Shown here in pieces: positions 9,668-18,765 of a DNA stretch of 64,000 nucleotides (position 1 is the stretch's first letter; the number at the start of each line of letters is the position of its first letter). The stretch lies in assembly GCF_017811155.1 (NCBI RefSeq), contig NZ_JACVCV010000007.1, forward strand, positions 124,001 through 188,000, written 5' to 3'. This DNA is from Lunatimonas salinarum (GTDB lineage: Bacteria > Bacteroidota > Bacteroidia > Cytophagales > Cyclobacteriaceae). Made by a program: the position numbers and the translations under genes. The notes under the pieces were generated by a model. The model ran no database searches. It had not been told where the DNA came from and worked only from the letters and a program-made list of their open reading frames with translations.

Positions 9668-11407
9668 ATGACCTCAAAAAAATGCTTTATCATAAGGATG
9701 CGTTTTGCATTCGTTTCTGTTTTTTTTCTTCTGCTTTCTCTCAAGCCAAATTTTTTGGTGGCTAAGTCCCAATACGACCTCGTCATTTACGGAGGGACCT
9801 CTGCCGGCGTCGCTGCCGCTATTCAGGCAAAGCGAATGGGCAAGTCAGTTATTTTGATAGAGCCTTCTAGTCACGTGGGGGGCTTGACGACCGGTGGCCT
9901 GGGAGCCACCGACATCGGAAACAAGCAAGCCATCGGTGGGATATCCAGAGAGTTCTACCAAAACATCAAAGCATACTACGACAAGCCAGAAAATTGGATT
10001 TGGCAAAATCGCAGCGATTATTTTAACCGGCCCAACGAAGGACGGTCCCGGGAAGGAGAAGATGCGATGTGGACCTTCGAACCCTCTGCGGCAAAAGCAG
10101 TGTACGATCAAATGCTGGCTGAAGCGGGTGTTGAAGTAATCACCCGGCAGCGATTGAACAGACAAAGTGGCGTTCAGGTCAGGCAAAACCGTATTCACGC
10201 TATCACTATGGAGAGCGGCGAAAGGTACACGGGCAAGATGTTTATGGATGCCACTTATGAGGGCGATCTGATGGCCGCTGCAGGCGTGTCATACACGTAT
10301 GGCAGAGAAGCCAACAGTGAATACGGAGAAACCCTAAACGGCGTCCAAGCAAACTATTATACAATCACCTTGAATGGGGGAATATCCCGAAACGCCGTTC
10401 ACCACAATTTCATCCCGCGTGTGGATCCCTATGTGGTAAAGGGAGATCCATCCCGCGGGTTGTTGCCTTTTATTATCCAAGGCGGACCCGGAGTCGATGG
10501 AACGGCCGATAAGGGAATACAGGCGTACTGCTTTCGCATGACGCTTACCGACCATCCGGATAACCGGATTCCTTTCGCCAAGCCGGCCAATTACCGGGAG
10601 CTTGATTATGAATTGTTATTTCGCAATTACGAAGCAGCAACGGGACCTATCGAGAAGATGTATCATTACGGAGACCCATTGGTGCCTTGGATCAACACGC
10701 CCATGCCGAACCGAAAAACGGACACCAACAATCAGAAAGGGTTTTCCACCGACTTTATCGGGCAAAATCATGATTATCCAGAGGCGAGTTACGAAGAACG
10801 CGAGGCAATTGCGAAGCGTCATTTGGAATATCAGCAGGGGTTAATGTGGACCTTGGCCTATCATCCCCGGATCCCAAAACAAGTAAGGGATGTGGTTTCG
10901 AAATGGGGTATGGCCAAGGATGAGTTTATCGAAGGCAACGGGTGGACCCCCCAACTCTACGTGCGGGAAGCGAGGCGAATGATCAGTGATTATGTAGTTA
11001 CCCAAAAGGATTGTGAGAGCCTGGTACCTGAAGTAGAAGACGCCGTAGGACTTGCTGCCTATCAGATGGATTCTCACATGGTTAATCGATATGTGGATCA
11101 CAATGGCTATGTGCAAAACGAAGGCAACTTCGAAGCGCATGTGAGAGCCCCCTACCCCATTCCCTATCGATCCATTGTCCCCAAAAAGGGAGAAACCGAA
11201 AACCTGTTGGTTCCCGTGTGTGTGAGTTCTACGCATGTCGCATTTGGATCCATTCGAATGGAACCCGTGTTCATGGTTTTGGGACAGTCCGCAGCTACGG
11301 CCGCCGCTTTGGCCATTGACAATAATCAGTCGGTTCAGGAAGTGGACTATGCGGCCCTTCGTTCTAAATTACTGGCGGACAAGCAGGTGCTAAGCCATCA
11401 GAAGTAA
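9668..11407 (+). CDS. Exported FAD-dependent oxidoreductase
   Basis: FAD-binding oxidoreductase of the FAD_oxidored (PF12831-like) family, 579 residues. A hydrophobic export signal occupies about residues 10-33. The dinucleotide-binding fold begins YGGTSAGVAAAIQA at residues 41-54, followed by the second glycine-rich stretch HVGGLTTGGLGATD. The substrate is not evident; family members often sit in polysaccharide-degradation loci in Bacteroidota and Planctomycetes. A second start, ATG at 9698 (MRFAFV), would give a more compact signal peptide. The next gene, 53 bp downstream, is a clear paralog, and a sulfatase follows it, so the three probably form one operon acting on exported or periplasmic sugar derivatives. 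That role is inference from context. Confidence 0.85.
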   Translation: MTSKKCFIIRMRFAFVSVFFLLLSLKPNFLVAKSQYDLVIYGGTSAGVAAAIQAKRMGKSVILIEPSSHVGGLTTGGLGATDIGNKQAIGGISREFYQNIKAYYDKPENWIWQNRSDYFNRPNEGRSREGEDAMWTFEPSAAKAVYDQMLAEAGVEVITRQRLNRQSGVQVRQNRIHAITMESGERYTGKMFMDATYEGDLMAAAGVSYTYGREANSEYGETLNGVQANYYTITLNGGISRNAVHHNFIPRVDPYVVKGDPSRGLLPFIIQGGPGVDGTADKGIQAYCFRMTLTDHPDNRIPFAKPANYRELDYELLFRNYEAATGPIEKMYHYGDPLVPWINTPMPNRKTDTNNQKGFSTDFIGQNHDYPEASYEEREAIAKRHLEYQQGLMWTLAYHPRIPKQVRDVVSKWGMAKDEFIEGNGWTPQLYVREARRMISDYVVTQKDCESLVPEVEDAVGLAAYQMDSHMVNRYVDHNGYVQNEGNFEAHVRAPYPIPYRSIVPKKGETENLLVPVCVSSTHVAFGSIRMEPVFMVLGQSAATAAALAIDNNQSVQEVDYAALRSKLLADKQVLSHQK

Positions 11408-11460
11408 AGAGGCTAATCGATTTTTAATAAAACTAAAGAACAACAACCATTAACCAAGTT

Positions 11461-13143
11461 ATGATAAACAATAAAATCAAAGCAGTTTGCTTGGGTCTGT
11501 TCTCACTCGTGCTGTTACAGTCCTGCGCGAAACAGGAAAGGGAAGAAGCAACCGATCTGGTGATTTACGGAGGCACTTCTGCGGCAATAACAGCAGCGGT
11601 TCAGGCGAAGAAAATGGGTAAGTCAGTCATCGTTGTTTCGCCCGATTTACACTTAGGGGGGCTTACCTCCGGTGGATTGGGATGGTCTGATACGGGCAAA
11701 AAGGAAGTAATCGGGGGGCTTTCCCGAGAGTTCTACCAACGGGTATACGACAAATATCAGGAGGAAGATGCATGGAAATGGGAGGCCAAGTCCGACTTTG
11801 GCAATAAAGGCCAAGGTACGCCCGCCTTGGATGGGGAATTTAAGACCATGTGGATTTTTGAACCGCATGTGGCCGAGGAGGTGTACGATGAGTGGATTGC
11901 TGAGTTAGGAATTGAGGTGCTGCGTGACGAGTGGTTGGACAGAGAAACCGGTGTGACAGTAGAGAATGGGAAGATCACAGCTATACGAACCCTAAGTGGG
12001 AAGGAATTTAAAGGCAAAATGTTTATGGATGCCACCTATGAGGGTGACCTGATGGCCGCTGCAGGTATCAGCTACCACGTAGGAAGGGAAGCAAACAGCG
12101 TATATAACGAAGAGTGGAACGGCATTCAGACTGGTGTGTACCATCACAGGCACCACTTTCAGGTGTTGGATAGGCAGATAGATCCCTATTGGATACCCGG
12201 GGATCCTTCTTCGGGCCTGTTGCCCCGAATCAGTGCCGAGCATCCGGGAGTAAAGGGAGAAGGCGACCATAAGGTACAGGCCTACTGCTTCCGAATGTGT
12301 ATGTCCAACCATCCGGATAATAGAATTCCCTTTCCTAGACCTGCTAATTACGACTCCACTCAATATGAGCTGTTGGTTCGAATCTTTGATGCAGGATGGG
12401 ACGAGTGGTTTGACAAGTTTGACCTGATTCCCAACCGCAAAACGGACACCAATAACCATGGTCCATTTAGTTCAGATAACATCGGTATGAACTACGACTA
12501 TCCGGAGGCAAGTTATGAGCGGCGCAAAGAGATCATCCAAGAACATCGGGATTATCAGAGTGGGCTTTTGTATTTTGTACAGAATGATCCCCGGATACCC
12601 GAGAAAACCCAGAAAGCATTCAAGGAATGGGGACTTGCAAAAGATGAATTCACCGACAACGGTAACTGGCCTCATCAAATCTATGTTCGCGAGGCAAGGC
12701 GCATGATAGGCAAGTATGTGATGACCGAAAATGAGCTCCTGCAAAAAAAACCTACACCCGAATCTGTGGGCATGGGCTCCTACACGATTGATTCGCACAA
12801 TATTCAACGCTACGTGGATGAAAATGGCCACGTACAAAACGAAGGAGATATAGGCGTGCCATTACCGGGACCCTATGAGATCGCGTATGGTTCGCTGATC
12901 CCCAAGAAGGAGGAATGCACCAATCTGGTGGTTCCGGTAGCCGTTTCTGCCAGCCACATTGCCTTCGGTTCTATCCGCATGGAACCGGTGTTTATGATTT
13001 TGGGGCAGTCAGCGACCACCGCCGCCATGATGGCTTTGGACCAGGGCATTGCTGTGCAGGATTTATCTTACGATTCATTAAAGGAACGTTTACGCGCAGA
13101 TGGGCAGGTGTTGACCATGGACGATCAGATTGTGGCCAAGTAA
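11461..13143 (+). CDS. FAD-dependent oxidoreductase, lipoprotein paralog
   Basis: The 560-residue paralog of the upstream oxidoreductase shares the motifs YGGTSAAITAAVQAKKMGKS (about residues 36-55), LGGLTSGGLGWSD and FMDATYEGDLMAAAG. It differs in having a lipoprotein signal (LLQSC, Cys22), so the two copies are probably placed differently: one soluble in the periplasm, one membrane-tethered. It ends with TAA at 13141-13143, and the following sulfatase starts at the very next base, which indicates translational coupling. The tandem duplication suggests related but distinct substrates. Family is clear; reaction unknown. Confidence 0.85.
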   Translation: MINNKIKAVCLGLFSLVLLQSCAKQEREEATDLVIYGGTSAAITAAVQAKKMGKSVIVVSPDLHLGGLTSGGLGWSDTGKKEVIGGLSREFYQRVYDKYQEEDAWKWEAKSDFGNKGQGTPALDGEFKTMWIFEPHVAEEVYDEWIAELGIEVLRDEWLDRETGVTVENGKITAIRTLSGKEFKGKMFMDATYEGDLMAAAGISYHVGREANSVYNEEWNGIQTGVYHHRHHFQVLDRQIDPYWIPGDPSSGLLPRISAEHPGVKGEGDHKVQAYCFRMCMSNHPDNRIPFPRPANYDSTQYELLVRIFDAGWDEWFDKFDLIPNRKTDTNNHGPFSSDNIGMNYDYPEASYERRKEIIQEHRDYQSGLLYFVQNDPRIPEKTQKAFKEWGLAKDEFTDNGNWPHQIYVREARRMIGKYVMTENELLQKKPTPESVGMGSYTIDSHNIQRYVDENGHVQNEGDIGVPLPGPYEIAYGSLIPKKEECTNLVVPVAVSASHIAFGSIRMEPVFMILGQSATTAAMMALDQGIAVQDLSYDSLKERLRADGQVLTMDDQIVAK

Positions 13144-14928
13144 GTGGAGAGGGTAGCTGCCGCCACATCGGTGATTTTCCTGCTTTGGGTAGCGGGATGT
13201 ACCGAGTCGCCAAAGAAGAGCTTCATGGATGAAGGCCCGCCAAATGTGGTAATCATTCTGGCCGATGATCAAGGTTGGGGTGATCTAAGCCACAGTGGAA
13301 ACAGTAATCTATCAACCCCTCATATTGATCGGCTGGCAGGTGAGGGCGTCAGTTTTGATAGGTTTTTCGTGCAGCCGGTGTGTTCGCCTACCCGTGGGGA
13401 AATGTTGACGGGGCGGTACCACCTGCGGGGCGGTATACGGGGTACCTCCTCCGGGGAGGAGCGGTTGGACCTGGACGAAACCACCTTCGTGACCCTTTTT
13501 CAGCAGGGAGGATATGCGACGGGTGCATTTGGCAAATGGCATAATGGCATGCAGCATCCCTACCATCCGAATTCCCGGGGCTTTGATACCTTTTACGGGT
13601 TTTGTTCCGGACATTGGGGGGATTACTTCAGTCCGCCATTGGAGGAAGATGGCATTCCCGTAAAGGGAGAAGGCTACTTGCCAGATGACCTGACCAATCG
13701 GGCGATGGACTTTATCGATGCGCACCGGGACGAGCCATTTTTGGTTTATCTGTCGCTGAACACACCTCACTCTCCCATGCAGGTTCCGGACCCTTGGTGG
13801 GAAAAATTCGAAAACAAACCGCTTGATAGCCTGGTGGTGGGAGAAGATCCCGACTTTACCCGGGCCGCCCTCGCCATGTGTGAAAACATCGATTGGAACG
13901 TGGGTCGCCTATTGGATAAGCTGGAAGGCCTGGGCCTTACGGAAAATACACTGGTGGTGTATTTTACCGACAATGGCCCGAATAGTGTCCGATGGAATGG
14001 AGGCATGAAAGGAAGAAAGGGCTCTACGGACGAGGGAGGGGTGCGCAGCCCGTTTTTCATGAGATGGAAAGGCCGCGTTCCGGAGGGAAAAGTAATTCCC
14101 CAGATAGCTGGCGCCATTGATTTGTTTCCCACATTGGTGGACTTAGCCGGCCTAACCCATTCGGCAGGAAAACCATTGGACGGCAAAAGCCTGAGGCCCT
14201 TGATCATGGAGGAAAACCCCTTGTGGCCCGACCGGGTAATTTTCAGCCACTGGAATGGGAACAGCAGTTTACGTACGCAACGGTACCGGCTGGATAGGGA
14301 CGGAAACTTGTACGATATGGAGTCGGATCCAGGTCAGCGGCGACCGGTTCAGGATTTGTTTCCAGAGGTAGCGGAGAATCTTCGGGAAGCCAAGGAAGAT
14401 TGGGAAGCGGTGATGGCGGCGGAACTGGCGAAAGATCCGGAAGCCCGACCCTTTACCTTGGGCGCAGCGGACGCACCCCTGACCCAACTACCCGCAAGGG
14501 ACGGTATGGCCCATGGTTCGATACAACGGTCCAACCGTTTTCCCAACGACTCCTTTTTCACCCACTGGGTAAGCGTGGAAGACAGCATGACTTGGGAGGT
14601 AGACGTATTAAATGCTGGAAACTACCAAGTGGAGGTTTACTATACCTGCCCACCTCAGGATGTGGGGTCCGAATTTCGGTTTCGCGCGGGGGAAAGCCAC
14701 TTGGACAGACGGGTAGCGGAAGCACACGATCCTCCCCTGAAGGGAATGGAAAACGACCGCATCGAACGGATGGAGTCCTATGTTAAAGACTTCCAACCCA
14801 TGATGCTGGGAAGCATCGCGCTGAACCAAGGTGTGCAAACGTTCAGCCTGAAAGCCCTTCGCATTCCGGGAACCCAAGTGATGGACGTACAAAAATTGAT
14901 AGTCAAACCTGTAGGGACGAGCGAGTAA
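13144..14928 (+). CDS. Sulfatase (S1, arylsulfatase-like), lipoprotein
   Basis: Type I sulfatase of 594 residues that should hydrolyse a sulfate ester on a glycan. Metal-ligand aspartates appear in ILADDQGWGD (Asp41-Asp42). The nucleophile is Cys80 in the CSPTRGEMLTGRY signature, which needs conversion to formylglycine by a maturation enzyme not present in this window. A lipobox (VAGC, Cys19) predicts membrane attachment. About 120 residues after the catalytic fold (from roughly 470) form a beta-rich extension with a GNYQVEVYYTC segment, resembling carbohydrate-binding-like appendages of related sulfatases. The start is GTG at 13144, abutting the stop of the preceding gene; no ATG offers the signal peptide. 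Cotranscribed with the two FAD oxidoreductases. Confidence 0.9.
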   Translation: MERVAAATSVIFLLWVAGCTESPKKSFMDEGPPNVVIILADDQGWGDLSHSGNSNLSTPHIDRLAGEGVSFDRFFVQPVCSPTRGEMLTGRYHLRGGIRGTSSGEERLDLDETTFVTLFQQGGYATGAFGKWHNGMQHPYHPNSRGFDTFYGFCSGHWGDYFSPPLEEDGIPVKGEGYLPDDLTNRAMDFIDAHRDEPFLVYLSLNTPHSPMQVPDPWWEKFENKPLDSLVVGEDPDFTRAALAMCENIDWNVGRLLDKLEGLGLTENTLVVYFTDNGPNSVRWNGGMKGRKGSTDEGGVRSPFFMRWKGRVPEGKVIPQIAGAIDLFPTLVDLAGLTHSAGKPLDGKSLRPLIMEENPLWPDRVIFSHWNGNSSLRTQRYRLDRDGNLYDMESDPGQRRPVQDLFPEVAENLREAKEDWEAVMAAELAKDPEARPFTLGAADAPLTQLPARDGMAHGSIQRSNRFPNDSFFTHWVSVEDSMTWEVDVLNAGNYQVEVYYTCPPQDVGSEFRFRAGESHLDRRVAEAHDPPLKGMENDRIERMESYVKDFQPMMLGSIALNQGVQTFSLKALRIPGTQVMDVQKLIVKPVGTSE

Positions 14929-14940
14929 ACGAAAACGAAG

Positions 14941-15060
14941 ATGAAATCGAGCCTTGCAACCGGACAGGTAGGCTTAATGTCGCCGGCACAAACTAAGATT
15001 ACTATTATACTACGTACGAGATTCCATCCTGATAAACTCAGACAAGTTGTCACCGCTTAA
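14941..15060 (+). repeat. Dispersed repeat copy F, with 39-codon frame
   Basis: It starts ATGAAATCGAGC 12 bases after the sulfatase stop and carries ACCGGACAGGTAGGC and CGTACGAGATTCCAT, then ends at GTCACCGCTTAA. The frame is open from 14941 to the stop at 15058-15060. The middle differs from copy B, which follows in tandem. Confidence 0.65.
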
Positions 15061-15171
15061 AAATTATAAACACCTGAAATCGAGCACGACGCAAGCGACA
15101 CACGGAGGGACAATTGTAATTCGTGCGAGATTCCATATGACCGCTAAAGAACAAATTATAAACAGATGAAA
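15061..15171 (+). repeat. Dispersed repeat copy B
   Basis: It lies head-to-tail with copy F, joined by AAATTATAAACAC at 15061-15073. The copy opens CTGAAATCGAGC (start codon changed to CTG), keeps CGACGCAAGCGACACACGGA, has ACAATTGT where copy A has an 18-bp palindrome, and ends with the tail ACAAATTATAAACAGATGAAA. It sits between two convergent sulfatase genes. Confidence 0.8.
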
Positions 15172-15200
15172 AATTCTGAATTCCCCCTTGGAAATTACTG

Positions 15201-16619
15201 TTACTTTGTTCCGTCCATTTCCAGTTCCCAGGTGTTACGAACGTGGATAAGCTCAGTGACGAGCTGCGGATAGGCTGCCTTGAGGTCCCGGGTTTCGCCC
15301 AGGTCATTTTGTAGGTTATACAAGCTCAACTTGCCTTTGTTTCGGTCTTCCAGGAGTTTCCATGGGCCTTGCCTCACGGCAATGGCCTCCGGCGTCCGCC
15401 AAAATAGTATCCGTTCGGGCATTGTATCTCTGGAAAGCAGGACCGGAACAAAGCTTTGGCCATCCAATTGGTCTGCTCCCTCCGGATCCGGGAGGGGCTG
15501 ACCGGTCAATTCCAGAAAAGTAGGCAAAAGGTCAAAGGAGGCCAGGGTCGCTTCCGAGCGACTACCAGCCGCAATATTTCCCGGCCACCAGGCAATGCTG
15601 GGTACTCGGTGTCCTCCTTCGTACAAATCAGCTTTTTCTCCACGAAGTAGCCCGTTGGACCCTACCTCAGGCCAGGTATTACCTTGGTACCTCAGGTACT
15701 GACCGTTGTCGGCGGTGAAGAAGAGTAGGGTGTTTTGATCCAGTCCTGCTGCCTTGAGGTAATTCATCAGTTTGCCCACATTGTGGTCCAGTGCTTCGAT
15801 CATCGCTATCAATGCATTCGGGACTTCAGCGGGGGAATGGGGTCCTAATTTGCTCGATGGCCCGGGTAGACTGGAGGTATAATCGTTTCCTTCTACACGT
15901 GTTTCCAAGACAGCATCCGCAGGAGATTGCCAGGGGAAATGAACCCCCAAGTGTGCCAAGTAGACAAAGAATGGTTGGTTTTTGTGTTTTTCGATGAATA
16001 GAATAGCGTTGTCGGTGATGACATCTGTGGTATACCCTTTTTGAAAATGCAACTGCTTGTTGTGCCACCAATCCGGGTACCCGTGACGATCCAGCTTGGT
16101 GAAGTAGTCGCCATCCCCAGAGGTCAGCCCTCTGAATTCATCAAAGCCAAAATGCAGGGGGTTAGCGCTGGGGTGGTTTCCCAAGTGCCATTTGCCAAAA
16201 AATGCGGTTGCATATCCGGCTCGTTTTAAGTAGTCGGCCATAGTTGGTGCTGAGTATACATTTTCACAGGCAATGCCTTTGATAGCACCCACCCCTTTTT
16301 GTTGCCAGTCTCCGGCTAGCGGATCTTCTATCCCGACGCGTTGCTGATACCTTCCGGTTAGCAGGGCTGCCCGCGTTGGGGAACACATCGCGCCGTTACT
16401 GTGAAAGTCTGTAAAAAGCATCCCTTCAGCCGCCAACGCGTTGATGTGCGGTGTATGGGCGTTTCCTCCAAAAAATCCACCCAAATCGCCGTAACCCAGG
16501 TCATCGGCCAATAGGACAATTATATTGGGTCTCGTAGGCTGTAAATTACGGTCCTGCGCCTGTACGTGCAGAACGATAAGCGCAAGGCAAGCTAAGACCG
16601 CTAAACGATAAATTCTCAT
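15201..16619 (-). CDS. Sulfatase (S1), secreted
   Basis: Formylglycine-type sulfatase of 472 residues with a cleavable signal peptide (about residues 1-21, ending VQAQ). Asp39-Asp40 in LLADDLGYGDLG bind the metal, and Cys79 in CSPTRAALLTGRYQ is the residue to be matured. AFFGKWHLG and the HNVGKLMNYL/FFTADNGQY segments complete the catalytic site. It faces the upstream sulfatase operon across repeat copies F and B. The sequence is closest in pattern to the 55.8-kb sulfatase, in which HSNGAVCSPTR is nearly identical. The substrate cannot be told from these motifs. Confidence 0.9.
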   Translation of the reverse strand: MRIYRLAVLACLALIVLHVQAQDRNLQPTRPNIIVLLADDLGYGDLGGFFGGNAHTPHINALAAEGMLFTDFHSNGAMCSPTRAALLTGRYQQRVGIEDPLAGDWQQKGVGAIKGIACENVYSAPTMADYLKRAGYATAFFGKWHLGNHPSANPLHFGFDEFRGLTSGDGDYFTKLDRHGYPDWWHNKQLHFQKGYTTDVITDNAILFIEKHKNQPFFVYLAHLGVHFPWQSPADAVLETRVEGNDYTSSLPGPSSKLGPHSPAEVPNALIAMIEALDHNVGKLMNYLKAAGLDQNTLLFFTADNGQYLRYQGNTWPEVGSNGLLRGEKADLYEGGHRVPSIAWWPGNIAAGSRSEATLASFDLLPTFLELTGQPLPDPEGADQLDGQSFVPVLLSRDTMPERILFWRTPEAIAVRQGPWKLLEDRNKGKLSLYNLQNDLGETRDLKAAYPQLVTELIHVRNTWELEMDGTK

Positions 16620-16793
16620 TTATACAAATAGGCTTTTCAATAGTACGTGAAGCCCATTCAATCGGGCCATTGCCTTATGGAATGTGGGGTGCTCGTCGGA
16701 TATTAACTGCCCCTTTGGGGTAGCTGCTTAATCCCGTTTACGGAGAAACCGATTAATAAAAACATGCAGGCTCAAATTTGCCCGTTAGCCTGC

Positions 16794-17237
16794 TTATTCC
16801 TGTTTCCGCAGAAAGTACCTTACCCCGATGCTTCCCCGTAAATTGAAGGATCCGCCAATATTGCCAAAAGCTACGAAGGGCGTGGCTTCCAAGATCAGGG
16901 ACAGATTGGTATTGGCTTGGATGGGTTTGACCGAAAAGAAAGTTGGTACCCCGATGCTTGCATCGCTAAATTCATGGTAGCCGAGCAATAGTCCTGCGGA
17001 AAAGTTGTACCATGCCGTCTGCGTAAAATTCCGTTGGCCAATAAGCTCGGCACCAAAATAATTATTCAACCAATCACCTGCAAAAAGCCGGACTTCTCCG
17101 AAATACTTTTTTTCGGGATCGGTACCCACTCCCAAGTGGGTGAACACACTGCTTTTGTACACGCCTACACTGACTTGAGCTTTAGACGATAACAATACAC
17201 CAAAAAATAAAAAACAGAAAATGAGGTAGGGCTTCAT
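16794..17237 (-). CDS. Exported protein of unknown function, barrel-like
   Basis: Unrecognised small exported protein of 147 residues. A signal peptide (MKPYLIFCFLFFGVLLSSKA) is followed by alternating hydrophobic and polar segments rich in Gly, Phe and Asn, and the chain ends GVRYFLRKQE, compatible with a small outer-membrane beta-barrel. The ATG at 17237 is preferred over one 30 bases upstream because a -7 box TATGTTTG (17265-17272) covers the upstream candidate. It has no operon partner: the next minus-strand gene is a sulfatase about 175 bases downstream. Confidence 0.65.
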   Translation of the reverse strand: MKPYLIFCFLFFGVLLSSKAQVSVGVYKSSVFTHLGVGTDPEKKYFGEVRLFAGDWLNNYFGAELIGQRNFTQTAWYNFSAGLLLGYHEFSDASIGVPTFFSVKPIQANTNLSLILEATPFVAFGNIGGSFNLRGSIGVRYFLRKQE

Positions 17238-17264
17238 CTGAGATAATAGTTGGTTTGATTGACA

Positions 17265-17272
17265 CAAACATA
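17265..17272 (-). promoter_or_regulatory. -7 box (TATGTTTG) for the 16.8-kb gene
   Basis: An exact TAnnTTTG element of the Bacteroidota primary sigma factor, 27 bases upstream of the ATG at 17237. No good TTTG partner is found 20 bases further upstream, so this is half a promoter. Confidence 0.4.
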
Positions 17273-17395
17273 GCCAAAAGGATTTTATTGTATGGCTTTT
17301 TTTTGATAAGATTTTAACAATTTAAGAAACGAGATCAGGTATAGTCCATATGCGCTCTTTTTCTAGGTAGGTATGTCAAAAAAAGCGGGATCCCC

Positions 17396-17623
17396 CGACT
17401 GCGTGTAGAATCGGCTACAGCCTCCTATTCCCAGCCTCCTTTGCTTTTGCAATCCCTTTTAGGCCATTTGCAATGGCTTATTAACGCACGTCTTAGTAGA
17501 CAAAGACCAGCAATTTCGAGATCGGTCTGGATGAGTAATGAAACGGAAGGCTAACCAAACATCCGTCAACAAATTACAGTCTTTTTATTTAATTTGTGAA
17601 TGCTACGCGGATAATCTATGCTG
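17396..17623. repeat. 228-bp direct repeat, left copy
   Basis: It begins CGACTGCGTGTAGAATCGGC and ends near ACGCGGATAATCTATGC. The same sequence recurs at 19168-19395, offset by exactly 1772 bases without any indel and with only scattered substitutions. It contains the hairpin GCCATTTGCAATGGC. A GCGGGATCCC block precedes it. No convincing gene lies inside. Confidence 0.85.
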
Positions 17624-17736
17624 GAACAGGTCGTTTGATACAGGTGAATTATTGGTATATTCCGCTCCTTTCCAATTGCAGATTGGAAACGATAGAAGGG
17701 TAGGACAAGACGTTAATAATCAGTCTTGTGGACTAA

Positions 17737-18012
17737 TTTAGGCATGAGCCGGGTTGCAGGGCAGGTACGACGAAGCTGACGGGATGGTATGACTTTCATG
17801 CCCGTCAAGGCAAAGGTGCTACAATTGGCGGGCTTACGGCAGGTGCTGGACTGGGTTTTTCAGCGGGTATTTATGCGATGGGAGTGGGAGTTCAGGCATC
17901 CAACTTTATCGGTGGGGCTTTGGGTTCATTCTCTGTGACTTTAGCCAGCGGTGGGACGCCACTTGAATCCGTTTTTCGCCAAAATGGTGGGTGTAAACCG
18001 ATTTTTAAGTAG
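17737..18012 (+). pseudogene. Start-less coding fragment, unknown protein C-terminus
   Basis: An open frame without ATG, GTG or TTG at its beginning, limited by stops at 17734-17736 and 18010-18012. From 17761 it reads as genuine protein: GWYDFHARQGKG followed by a Gly/Ala-rich hydrophobic stretch (IGGLTAGAGLGFSAGIYAMG) and the end FRQNGGCKPIFK. I do not recognise the family. It looks like the 3' remnant of a larger gene cut off by whatever joined it to the left direct repeat. Confidence 0.45.
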
Positions 18013-18148
18013 GCCGATACGGATAACTATTGGGCCGCATAAAAAAAAACAGGAAATTCAGTGAAAATATCTCTTTTAAACTGGCAAAGATGCAATGTGG
18101 GTTAAGGGAGTGGCATGCGTATACCCTGTAATTGCACGACATTCTTCA

Positions 18149-18415
18149 TCAATAGTGGCCCTTGGCAGCATAAATACGTACGGTTTCATTTTCCAGGATT
18201 TTGTAAACAAGTCTGTGCTTCTGGTTGATCCTTCTTGACCAGTAGCCTGCAAGGTTGTGTTTTAGCTGTTCCGGTTTTCCAATTCCTGAAGTGGGGTGCT
18301 CGGTCAGTTCTTCCAGGAGTTGGAAGAGTTTTTTGAGCAGTGCCTTGTTGCCGGAATTTTTGTGGAATTCAATGTCTTTGATGGCCTGTCCGGAGAATTC
18401 GAGTTGGTAGGTCAT
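18149..18415 (-). CDS. yoeB: YoeB/Txe-family mRNA interferase toxin
   Basis: Toxin of the RelE/YoeB family (88 residues), which cuts mRNA in the ribosomal A site. Family signatures are complete: HPTSGIGKPEQLKHNL, GYWSRRINQKHRLVY and the C-terminal KGHY. The residues matching the known catalytic set are Glu49, Arg68, His87 and Tyr88, so the toxin appears intact. Its ATG overlaps the antitoxin stop by 4 bp (18412-18415), the usual coupling for such modules. The operon is transcribed leftwards and lies between two 228-bp direct repeats. Confidence 0.92.
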   Translation of the reverse strand: MTYQLEFSGQAIKDIEFHKNSGNKALLKKLFQLLEELTEHPTSGIGKPEQLKHNLAGYWSRRINQKHRLVYKILENETVRIYAAKGHY

Positions 18416-18630
18416 TCAGTGCCAAGGAAACTTTTCAGGTCTTTCTTTTCAATCCTGGTAAAGTTGCCGTCTTCAAAATCCTGCTCGCTCTGTTCAATCT
18501 TGGCCACGAAATCAGGGTTGTACGGGCTTCCTTTTGCCACTTCAAACTTGATTTTGAGAGCCTTGGCAAAAGCTTTCAGTGCATTTTCCTGTTCTTTTGT
18601 TTCGGTGTGGATAATTATAGTGCTGTTCAT
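18412..18630 (-). CDS. Antitoxin of the YoeB module (DUF2683-like)
   Basis: Small acidic protein (72 residues) directly before the toxin; by position and pattern it is the cognate antitoxin. A beta-strand start (MNSTIIIHTETKEQ) leads to a helix containing ALKAFAKALKI and an acidic tail ending KSFLGTE. This arrangement matches DUF2683-type antitoxins of Bacteroidota rather than the classical YefM fold. The ATG at 18630 is chosen over an ATG at 18669 because the longer form would begin inside the 3' remnant of the upstream regulator gene, whose ancestral stop lies at 18641-18643, only 10 bases before 18630. Confidence 0.8.
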   Translation of the reverse strand: MNSTIIIHTETKEQENALKAFAKALKIKFEVAKGSPYNPDFVAKIEQSEQDFEDGNFTRIEKKDLKSFLGTE

Positions 18631-18640
18631 GTGGTCAATA

Positions 18641-18765
18641 CTAAGCGTAAGTTTTATTCGTTTTGGCATCCCTTAGCAATGCATCCATCAAGGCCGTCAA
18701 GTGGCTTCCGTCTTCCGGTGCAAGTGCGTCAATATCCTGAAGTCTTCTCACGGTGAGTTTATCAA
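18641..18765 (-). pseudogene. Out-of-frame C-terminus of the XRE regulator
   Basis: Immediately after the short regulator frame, another minus-strand frame reads FDKLTVRRLQDIDALAPEDG, then SHLTALMDALLRDAK and a stop at 18641-18643. This is the usual C-terminal tail of such HTH proteins. Loss or gain of bases near 18765 has separated it from the DNA-binding part, leaving the regulator truncated. Confidence 0.7.

Noticed and set aside
17538-17741. Frame of 67 codons overlapping the left 228-bp repeat
   Set aside because: The corresponding frame is not maintained in the right-hand repeat copy, so it is not under coding selection.
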